Source: Mytilus edulis
Lineage: Eukaryota > Mollusca > Bivalvia > Mytilida > Mytilidae
Direction: 5' to 3'
NCBI RefSeq assembly: GCF_963676685.1
Contig: NC_092354.1
Span: forward strand, 20,280,746-20,344,745
Length of the DNA stretch: 64,000 nucleotides
In this document: one piece after another, positions 56,262 through 64,000 of the stretch
Numbering within the stretch: the stretch's first letter is position 1
Layout: the number at the start of each line of letters is the position of its first letter
Notes under the pieces: generated by a model
The model's database searches: none
Told to the model about the DNA's origin: nothing
What the model saw: only the letters and a program-made list of their open reading frames with translations
Translations under genes and position numbers: made by a program

Positions 56262-57000
56262 GGAATGGTCAAATAAGATCGGGGTTTTACGTTTCCGCAA
56301 ATTGGCATTACTTTTCCTGGTAAAAAGATCACGTTTCTGCAAAAAAGTCTGCGTGTCCATAAATAAATACGTACTTTTCCTGAGAAAATAGTCACGATTT
56401 CGGAAAAAAATAAATTGTTACTTTTTCGAGAAAATTATTAAGGAGTAAAACTGTTCTTTGAATTTTGTTTAAATGAAACCTGCAACAACTGGTTGTAACA
56501 GCATGATTTTTTTTTGTAGCAGCAGTATGCATTGCATATATTCAAAGTCAATATAATCCTCCTCGAGCAGATCCCACATTTTGATAAAAAGTGTAAGTAA
56601 CGCAAACGCAAGAGTAATGTAGTTACCATTTTTAATCCATGTATTGAATAACTAACTGTGCCATTTATAAAAATATCAGTTATATCATTGCATGGACGAT
56701 AATAGACATTTTAAGTTGGTGAAACATAAAAATATAACGATTCCGACATCATCATCTTTCACTAAGGTGAAACTTTAATTTTTTTTTATATCTAGTATAT
56801 TTTAGACATAAGATCAGAACCTTTTTGTTTAAAAATATGAATTAATAAATCATTTAACATATCAATAATTTACTACCAAGTAAAATTTTCGGAAAAGTAA
56901 TAAATACATTTTCTGCAATCGTATACTTTATGTTTCCAGAAATGTAGCATTGGAACTTGGAAAAATTAGCAGAAATGCAAAACGCGCAATAAATTGTCAC
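56262..57000. repeat. Loose inverted repeat with TTTCCGG/ACTTTTCC units
   Basis: The left part (56280-56450) has three or four diverged units of TTACTTTTCCTGAGAAAATA, GTCACG and TTTCTGCAAAAAA. The right part (56885-57000) carries related sequence in reverse (GGAAAAGTAATAAATACATT, TTTCTGCAATCG, CAGAAATGCAAAACGCG). Confidence 0.5.
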
Positions 57001-57409
57001 ATGATTAAAGAGACACATTTCTCTTTAATTGATTGGTGTTTACGGCCACTTTCATTATAAAATTAGCTTCAATTAACCATTTTCTACATAAGAAAATGGC
57101 TATACCAAGTCAGAAATATTACAGTTGTTATCCATTCATTTGATGTCTTTTATCTTTTGATTTTGCCAACTGATTAAGGAAATTTCGTTTTGAATTTTCC
57201 TCGGATTTCAGTATTTTTATGATTTTCCTTTTTCCAGTATTATTGTGCCAATAGTTTTTTTACATATGTTTTTATCAGATTTTCATCGAAATATGATTTT
57301 TGAAAGTACACTTTATATTTTTCGCCCCCTGTTCCACTTCAGACGAGGAAATGAACTCGAGTTGCAACAGTGGAGGTCAAGGTCATTGTCATGGTAGAGT
57401 TTGCCTTAT
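57001..57409. other. Intergenic DNA, no convincing gene
   Basis: A possible 50-base exon lies at about 57341-57391 (acceptor-like CCACTTCAG, donor-like CATG then GTAGAG, peptide DEEMNSSCNSGGQGHCH). It is too short and weak to call. Confidence 0.35.
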
Positions 57410-57475
57410 AATCAATCGTCAATTCTCGGTAGAATCATCCGCTAAGGTACGGAATCGGCCGAGTTGTGACGAATG
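57410..57475 (+). repeat. GGTACGGAATCGGCCGAG repeat, copy 2
   Basis: ATTCTCGGTAGAATCATCCG, then CTAAGGTACGGAATCGGCCG and AGTTGTGACGAATG; see 49800-49870. Confidence 0.75.
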
Positions 57476-57724
57476 CCTTCTGTAGAATATAATGATAAAA
57501 AACAAATCCAAACATTTAGAAGAAAAAAAACAAAGCAAACAAACAAACAACAGAAAGGCAAAAAAAAAAAACTTTTAAAAAAAAGGCTAATATATTCCCA
57601 CCCCCATCATTATATATGTGCTTGTCCCGAGGCAGAAACTTGTAATTTAGAAGTTTCCGTTGATTGCTGTCTGTCATAATGTTGTTTCGTATATTGTCTT
57701 GATGTTGGTTTTCTTTCACATTTA

Positions 57725-57825
57725 AGTACATTCACATGCAAATAGTTTCACATTTAAATAGTTTCACATTTTAATAGTTTCACATTTAAATAGTTTCACA
57801 TTTTAATAGTTTCACATTTTCCGTT
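57725..57825. repeat. Minisatellite, about 16-bp unit
   Basis: Five or six units of TAGTTTCACATTTAAA or TAGTTTCACATTTTAA alternate, followed by a short R1 body fragment (57830-57960). Confidence 0.9.
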
Positions 57826-57960
57826 CAATCTTTTATAGCTGACTTTGCGGTTTGGTTTTTTGATCATATTTAAAGGCCATGAGGGATCTTTTATGTTTTT
57901 TTATTAACATCGTTTAGACTCTGGTGAATACTTGTTTTATTTGTAATCATACCACGTCTA

Positions 57961-58608
57961 ATAATGATGTTTTGGAAAATAAATAAAATAAAGCGTCAGG
58001 AATATCAGAAGTAATAACTATCTATAACGAGTTTTAAATGTTTCATTTCTCAAATCTTTAATTATACAATCTTCATGATATTATTGTTTCCAGTCACTGA
58101 TAATGTCAATCTCTGTAACTTGTGGTCAAATTAACACGTGCTTCGGCAATAATTTGATGTATAATTCACGTTGCAGAAGATCAGAAATCAATTATCTTAT
58201 ACATTACAACAATGCTGTCTACTTCGAAACATCTCACGTCTCATAGAAAACCGCAGTTGTATTTTTTATTCCGAATGTGTAATGTGGTTACTTTCGCTAA
58301 TGAAGCAAGCAATTCACTTATTGTAGGTTTAATGGAAAAAAATTAGATATGTAATTGATCTAGTAACGTAATTTTGTGGAATTTTCATTTGGAGAAATGT
58401 AGTTGGTATCGGAGTTGAAATTGTTTATTTCGATTTAAGTTTCTTACATAAAAGTGTTAGAGTGTCGTAGTTTGGTGTGCTTTTTGTGGAAATGTTTGAT
58501 TATTATTTTTTGCGTTGTTCAAACAATAAATAACCTCAACAATTTTTAATAACAAAGGAGCTATTTTAGAAGTAAAAACAATTGAGAAAGATGGTTTGAT
58601 TTTGTTTC
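57961..58608. other. Upstream region of the aminopeptidase exon
   Basis: Because the exon at 58611 begins with an acceptor, this is probably intron between a non-coding first exon and the first coding exon. The non-coding exon and promoter could not be placed. Confidence 0.4.
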
Positions 58609-58610
58609 AG

Positions 58611-58654
58611 TGACATTTCATAGTTTAAGATATTTCTCAAAAGGGATATTAGAA
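58611..58654 (+). other. 5' untranslated part of the aminopeptidase exon
   Basis: A pyrimidine-rich acceptor GATTTTGTTTCAG ends at 58610. From there to the ATG at 58655 are 44 bases with an in-frame open reading but no earlier ATG in the frame, so they are read as 5' UTR. Confidence 0.55.
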
Positions 58655-59499
58655 ATGGAGCCTCCCAAAACATTGACACTGTTAGAAAACGGTTCAACTC
58701 AAGGTCAAACGAATGACCTTGACAGTAAAAAGGAGGTCGTTGTGACGTTAAAGGACCCTAAAGGAGGCATATATATAAGTAGATTTAAACTTATACTTTT
58801 TACCTCAGCTTTTTTACTATGTATGTTACTTGTTGTGTTATTGTTGACCTTTGTTCGGCATAATGAAACTGTACGAGTTACCTCCCATTCAGCTATTTCC
58901 GGGTGTGATAAAATCATCAAAGCTGACAATGGCGGCAAAACTATGGAAAATATTACAGTGTCATTTAGTGATGGAATTAAAAACGGGTCTCAAGATATTT
59001 ACGCCGAGAATTTGACCTATCCTGAAAATGTCACAGACGACAAGGAGGAGAAGAACGAAAATAAAACTTATGGTATACTGAATGATTCGACTATCATCAA
59101 GGATAGAGAACACCCGAGAAACAATATCCGGTTATCGCGAGATTTCATTCCGGAACATTATGATATCCAACTTATGATAGATCTGGAAAATAAAACTTTT
59201 ACAGGAAGTGTAAATATCATCCTTATAGCTAAGAAACCATCAAAATATATCGCTTTCCATATAAATATGATGCAAATTTTCCCACAAGATGTAAAAGTAC
59301 GGAACATAAACACGAATAAATACTTAACAATTGATCAACAAAAATCATACAAACGGAACCAGCTTTGGATTATAGAACTTGTAGATATGGTTGACGTTGG
59401 ACATTCTTACATGGTCGAAGTAAGATCGTTCTTTGCAAAAATTATCAGGGATCTCAAAGGACTTTACCTTAGTATGTACGAAGAAGATGGAGAAGTCAA
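58655..59499 (+). CDS. M1-family aminopeptidase, type II membrane (first coding exon)
   Basis: ATG at 58655 (AGAAATGG, purine at -3) starts 281 codons plus two bases; the exon ends before GTAAGTGT at 59500 (phase 2). Residues 1-43 are a cytoplasmic tail and 44-67 a Leu-rich membrane segment (RFKLILFTSAFLLCMLLVVL begins it), with no cleavable signal peptide. The stalk (68-150) is acidic and Asn-rich with seven N-x-S/T sequons at 70, 99, 110, 119, 125, 136 and 143. From about 157 the M1 N-terminal beta domain begins: RLSRDFIPEHYDIQLMIDLE, the FTGSVNI strand and KGLYLSMY, as in aminopeptidase N and glutamyl aminopeptidase. These are surface zinc exopeptidases that trim N-terminal residues from peptides. 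The catalytic HExxH and GAMEN parts lie in later exons, which are not in the window. Which M1 subtype it is cannot be told. Confidence 0.85.
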
Positions 59500-59592
59500 G
59501 TAAGTGTAAATGCGTTCATATATTGTCTGTTCTTTGATCGGGTTGTTGTCTCTTTGACACGTACGTTTCCTATTTCCGTTCTCAATTTTTTA
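59500..59592 (+). other. Start of the aminopeptidase intron
   Basis: A strong donor (GTAAGTGT) followed by repeat-like TTTGATCGGGTTGTTGTCTC that also occurs near 28630 and 37590. The intron extends beyond the window, since no further M1 exon was found up to 64000. Confidence 0.6.
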
Positions 59593-59768
59593 CAGTGAAT
59601 CCTGTTTAAACCGAACCTCTTCGCGACTCAATATTTTGATCGGTTTTTGGCTATGTTCGGTGTATAAGGTTCACAACGCATACAATTTGATATGACGGTG
59701 TTTTAGAATATATTTGGTTTAAACAGATTTTCGGTTTATGCGGGATTAGGTTTAACCAGGTGTCACTG
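59593..59768. mobile_element. Tc1/mariner-like MITE, 176 bp
   Basis: TA dinucleotides flank inverted ends: CAGTGAATCCTGTTTAAACC at the left and, reversed, CAGTGACACCTGGTTAAACC at the right. CAGTG ends with TA duplication are typical of mariner-like MITEs. The inner parts also pair in places (GGTTTAAACAGATTTTCGGT). It lies 93 bases inside the aminopeptidase intron. Confidence 0.8.
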
Positions 59769-60034
59769 TATAATGAGGTTCTTGATGAGGAGAGCTTCAT
59801 TTCTTTATTCTTTAATTGTTTGATCTAGACCATTTTTTCCCTATTCTTTATCCGCTGATTTACATATTATTCTCCACCTTTTTGTCCATTATTCGCTTAA
59901 CCCCACCCAGAACCTCTAATCTCTCGCATTAATCGCAATATACAGTGCGTTTGAAAATGCAGATGAAAAAAGTTTTCACATGAGACGTTTACCATGTCGA
60001 AGCACCGGGCTTTCGGCAATTAAACTTAATTTAC

Positions 60035-60200
60035 TCAGTACTGAGGCGGGATCGGGTGTTTATAAGCTCGGGATTTCGGGATTGATCCATTCGGGGATAC
60101 TTTTTTTGAATTTCGGGATGTCGGGATTTAAATTTGTTTAAATTCGGGACCTCAGGATTTCATGTTTTTAAGCCCGGGATTTCGGGAACAGGACCCCTCT
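60035..60200. repeat. CGGGATTTCGGGA repeat block
   Basis: CGGGATTTCGGGATT, TTTCGGGATGTCGGGATTTA, TTCGGGACCTCAGGATTTCA and CCCGGGATTTCGGGAACAGG follow each other at 20-45-base spacing and end in a C-rich patch. A degenerate dispersed repeat is likely. Confidence 0.7.
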
Positions 60201-61224
60201 GACGTCCCCCTCCACTGTTCAGTACTCGGCAAGATTTGTGTTCTATACACCAAATGCATTACTAGTATATATGTATTAGTTGATTTCTGTGTCTGATTAC
60301 TATACATGTATTCATAAACAAGTTTCAGAAATGGAATCCCTGGTCGTGCTCCGTTTTTGATTCGAGCGATTCTTTTGGTTTTTGTTCGTTTCTACATGTA
60401 TGTTAAGTCTCATCGGAATCAATTTACGAGATGTGAACATCGGAAAAGTACTGTCACCTTTATGTTTTAAATTATTTGGTACAAGTATGTCTGATAGGAC
60501 TGTACTACATATTTATTTAATTCCAACCATAACATTGGACAAGTTTCTGTCTTTTTTATTGTATCACTCATGCAAATATGTAGCTTCAGAACCATAACTC
60601 TTATAGTCCTTGGGGTATATATATTTTTTTTTAATTTGAGGACCATATAGAGCTACGGATTATTCATATGATAAAACTTTTAAATCTCGATAAAAATTAA
60701 GGTTCCACTATAATTAATACAATTATAGTGTTTACCGCCTATGCGTAGCTTGTAAAGTTGCAGCGTTTTCGGTTCCTATTGAAAGTCATGTTAAACAATT
60801 TTTGACAAAATTAGAATCAGATTCAATCTCATCGCATTTTTTTTTTTTTTTTTTTTTTTCACCTTAAAGGCATTAGCCCTGCTGCATCATCCGTTCTCCT
60901 CCTTATTGTAAGAAATAAATCAACGTATGTTTTTAGTATATATGACAAGAATATTATAAACTTAAATTAAATACGTTTTCATTCCGAAACCACAATTAAG
61001 TTTTCTAACAGTATTCCATTCAAAGCCTTTCCGAACAAAACAGGACACACAAAAACATAATAAGAGAGAAAAAGGTCAGGAAAAATAACAAAACAATATA
61101 TATAATGTAGCTTTAATGCTAGTTATACTGGACTCCGCTACAATTTTTCCTTTAATATTCCGTTGCTGAGCTACTAGAATTACAAAAGTTATTTAATTCT
61201 TATAAGTTAAATATACTATTCTCG
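60201..61224. other. Intronic or intergenic DNA, no gene seen
   Basis: Contains a run of 23 T (60837-60859). No M1 exon motif was found. Confidence 0.5.
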
Positions 61225-61430
61225 TTTGAATTGTTTTACATTGTCTCGTTTGAATTGTTTTATAATGTCATTTCTGGGCCTTTTATATCTGACTATGCGG
61301 TATGGGCTTTGCTGATTGTTGAAGGCCATACGGTGACCTATAGTAACTGTTGTGAATATGTGTGTCATTTTGGTATCTTGTGGAGAGTTGTCTCATTGGC
61401 AATCATACCACATCTTCTTTTTTTTTATAT
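61225..61430 (+). repeat. R1 copy with intact tail
   Basis: GGGCCTTTTATATCTGACTA, TGCGGTATGGGCTTTGCTGA, GAAGGCCATACGGTGACCTA, GTTGTCTCATTGGCAATCAT and a CCACATCTTCTTTTTTTT tail. The first 20 bases (TCTCGTTTGAATTGTTTTA) are doubled. Confidence 0.85.
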
Positions 61431-62679
61431 AATAAATGCATAGGGTGATACGTTAATAAGTCTCGACACCTCAGTTCAGATATATGATTTGTGTTTTACC
61501 ATGACGCCATTAACACATTTAAATTTCCAATTTGATATAACATGGGAATTGTTTTCAGTGTTTTACGAGAAACAGCCACCGCGTAAATCTATTTGTCAGA
61601 CACAATAGAAAAACACATAGTAAACACTGGTATCTGATAAACTAGTGTCTTTTGGAAAACCGAAGAATAGATTTTAAAATACATTTTTTTTTCATTTACC
61701 TCTTTTGCATTGCTTCACTGTGGTGAAAATGTTAAGACGATATATTTTTTAATACATGTATTTACCTCTAGTATTTACGTTTGAATTGCAGAGAAATATA
61801 TTTACCCGGTTTTTTTTTTTGTATCCCCCACCCTTGGATAACTAGGGAATTGTTATATGGTCACTTAACTTTGAATCCTCTCCCAATCAGCATTGAAGCA
61901 CTCGAGGAGTATATTTCAATTGGCTGTGCGGGATGCATAAGTACACAAGCACGTCCGGTCAGAATGAGGACGTTTAATACGATGACTCGCGTAGTGATTG
62001 TATCATGCTCTGCAGGTTAGGAACCATTGCAAAAATTCTTAAAGATAATCTTAAGGTTCATAATTTATATATTTATTATATAATACTTTTTTCTATATTT
62101 TTTTTATTTGTATAAGAAATGAAATTCTTCAACTTTGCTCTATATTCCTCTGTTTGTTTACTGTTGTTTACGTCAAGTATGAGCTAACGACGAGAACAAA
62201 TAAACAATATTTTATTAGATTTTGAAAAATGACAAATGAATAATGGACATTCTTCAGCGGGACGGTTATTTACGTTTTATATTTTCTTGAGGCATTTCAA
62301 TGAAGAGCATCTCACAAACAGAAACAAACATTAGTTTAGAAAGCTATAGCAGGCATTCACATCAACCCAAATAAAAATGCGTAGTGTGTCCAAAATTCAG
62401 ATCAGTTGACTCTTTTTTTATATTAGCAATGCAATCACGAGACACGCGTAACAGATAAAACCAACCGGAACGTATACTCTTCAGATCCGTACAAGACGGG
62501 TTAATTAAACAATTTGTTTTATACGAAATGTTATGTTCTTTGTGCTTAATGACTTTCTTATCTGTATACACATCAGTCTCTATCATTTGCAGAAAACGTA
62601 ATACTTGACTTATAATGTTAGATTGTTAGACGAAGACACTTTATTTCTCGTTGTGTTAGAGAACGAACATTTAACTTTA
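61431..62679. other. Intronic or intergenic DNA, no convincing gene
   Basis: A less AT-rich, CpG-containing patch at 61860-62020 is open on the plus strand (to TAG at 62018). A 74-codon minus-strand frame (62586-62362) starts after an acceptor-like CAAATGATAG. Neither has a recognisable domain or paired splice signals. Confidence 0.35.
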
Positions 62680-62870
62680 AAAAAAATATTCTGATCCCCA
62701 ATTTGAGGAAAAAATATTGTGGTCAAGGAGATGACACAAAATAAATATTCTGAATCAAGAATTTCCACATACCTTATACTGTTAAATTTGGAAAAAATGA
62801 TGTGTTTGATAGCGTCGAAAAGAAAAAAAATAAGTCGAAGTTAAATGGTTGCTACCTTGCAGGTCTATTA
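62680..62870 (-). repeat. R4 repeat copy, reversed
   Basis: Reads in reverse the order of 54078-54310: ATTCTGATCCCCAATTTGAG, TATTCTGAATCAAGAATTTC, CATACCTTATACTGTTAAAT and TAAATGGTTGCTACCTTGCA. Confidence 0.8.
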
Positions 62871-63366
62871 TAATATTCCATTTTCAGTGCTATTGATATT
62901 TCAATGGTAATCGCATGTCGTACTGAATATAGACATTACCTATGTATTATTTATTTTTATATAAATATCATAACTTGATACATGTACTTCCATGAAAAAT
63001 GAGGCTTTTGTTGAAATGTTTTGGAAGAGCACGGAATTATAGAATAACTATGAAATAATTCAAATATAAAAAATTACCTAGAAAGTGAACGACTAACACA
63101 TGAATTTATGAATACGCGAAGCGCAGGGTAATTGTCAGTGTTGTATGGTCACAGCAGTTTTTTTTTCGATATTTGACTATTGAAATAAAGATTACTCTTT
63201 CATAACACTTTTGATGTAAATATCTGTATTTTAGTTAGATTGTCTGGAAGGATGATATATAAAAGATCTTTCATACGATATATTTACTTATTTGCCAGTC
63301 TTTTTAAGAATCAGACTATTTAGAAGAACTTTAAAACGTGATAGAAATAAAAACCCACTGATCTAA
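62871..63366. other. Intergenic DNA, no gene seen
   Basis: AT-rich with no supportable feature. Confidence 0.45.
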
Positions 63367-63600
63367 CTATATGTTGGAGTTATCAGCATCCCGAGTTTCA
63401 AATAGAGAAGGTCTTTCGTTTCTGCGTGTCTGGTTATTTGAAAAACATTCAGGTTCATATCCATCCATTTTGAAATACTTGTCTTTAAAATTGAATAAAA
63501 GGGTTGCAACCTCCTGAGGAAAAGTCTCATCGAGATGCTGTTTGATAAAATCATAAGCAATTACGGAGTTGACCCCCTTCAAGTGTAATCCGACCAAATT
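63367..63600 (-). CDS. Weak candidate coding exon, minus strand
   Basis: A minus-strand frame of about 77 codons ends at TAG (63369-63367). Its residues look natural for a globular protein (GVNSVIAYDFIKQHLDETFP, then FKDKYFKMDGYEPECF) and less AT-driven than other frames nearby. Upstream there is only a poor acceptor candidate near 63630. The family is not recognised. It could be the last exon of a gene read leftward from beyond the window, or chance. A second minus-strand frame overlaps it and is taken as a shadow. Confidence 0.25.
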   Translation of the reverse strand, partial: NLVGLHLKGVNSVIAYDFIKQHLDETFPQEVATLLFNFKDKYFKMDGYEPECFSNNQTRRNERPSLFETRDADNSNI

Positions 63601-63744
63601 ATATTTTGAAATACCACAACAGGAAAAGCTAACTGGTATGATACTCGTGCAGCTTATTATATTTTAGCCTAAATTATAGAATACTGAAGCGGGTTTTTGT
63701 TTGTCATGTTATCATCACTGCCATATTCTTAATGATAAAATGGA

Positions 63745-63763
63745 GGGGGGGGGGGGGGGGGGG
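63745..63763 (+). repeat. Run of 19 G
   Basis: An uninterrupted G tract after ATGGA. It could form G-quadruplex structures and is prone to length error in sequencing. Confidence 0.9.
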
Positions 63764-64000
63764 CTTTAAGGCTTTTAAGAAAATGATTCGGAATGTTCTA
63801 CTTGCTTTATATAAGTAAAGCAAGGTCAACGAAAAGTTCTGACAGAAGGAAACGATAAGAGTATTGAAAAAAAACAACAACAGTAGAATGGCTTTTTATC
63901 AACAGAAATCCCGTTTTAAACAAAACAGCACGTACATTCTTAATAAGCTGTTTGAAACCTTTATCTGGGTTTTGCACATTTTCATCATGATATATGAATT
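63764..64000. other. Window end, nothing seen
   Basis: AT-rich sequence without a recognisable feature. Confidence 0.5.

Noticed and set aside
57341..57391. Possible mini-exon with SCNSGGQGHCH
   Set aside because: Splice sites are weak, the exon is very short and no neighbouring exon shares its phase.
58610..58654. GTG or upstream start for the aminopeptidase
   Set aside because: The segment begins exactly after a splice acceptor and has no ATG in frame; the ATG at 58655 has good context.
61781..62020. 79-codon plus-strand frame in a CpG-containing patch
   Set aside because: Starts in a T-run and lacks paired splice sites; peptide not recognised. Kept only as a remark.
62362..62586. 74-codon minus-strand frame after an acceptor-like site
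   Set aside because: Residue use is ordinary but there is no partner exon, donor or domain to support it.

Overview
The window reads as AT-rich nuclear DNA of a bivalve mollusc, most likely a mytilid mussel. The reasons are the split genes with GT/AG introns, the very high density of short non-autonomous repeats of types I associate with mussel genomes, and a large STAND-ankyrin gene of a kind expanded in bivalves. The species is an inference; no search was possible. There is no bacterial or viral gene content, no operon and no CRISPR array.

Layout: (1) 1-17 kb holds the 3' part of a plus-strand gene. Two short exons (1107-1308, 10282-10365) and one long exon (13621-16451) join in a consistent reading phase and encode a helical linker, an nSTAND3-like P-loop NTPase and 16 ankyrin repeats. 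Its introns carry a decayed tyrosine-recombinase (DIRS/Ngaro-like) retrotransposon, a 354-bp tandem array and a SINE 33 bp upstream of the last acceptor. Decayed ankyrin repeats continue past the stop codon. (2) 17-30 kb has no supportable gene; it is AT-rich DNA with dispersed repeats, foldbacks and small tandem arrays. (3) 30-37.4 kb is one large inverted repeat (about 1.2 kb ancestral arms, about 3.7 kb spacer) with a broken LINE reverse transcriptase between the arms and different later insertions in each arm. (4) 37.8-40.2 kb holds two TTAA-flanked piggyBac-like non-autonomous elements. (5) 42.1-49.6 kb holds a candidate minus-strand gene with small exons (49601-49575, 43228-43118, 42210-42100) of unknown function, with ACGT-rich arrays, a LINE fragment, a palindromic element with a 9-bp target duplication and a second copy of the foldback from region 3 in or near its introns. 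(6) 58.6-59.5 kb is the first coding exon of a type II membrane M1-family aminopeptidase; its catalytic exons are not in the window. (7) 59.5-64 kb is mostly repeats, with one weak minus-strand candidate exon near 63.4-63.6 kb.

The three genes show no functional link. The STAND-ankyrin gene is the best candidate for an unusual system: a probable innate-sensing or regulated-assembly NTPase whose ankyrin array is still expanding by a 297-bp three-repeat unit, and whose 3' end was cut off by a stop inside an older, longer array.
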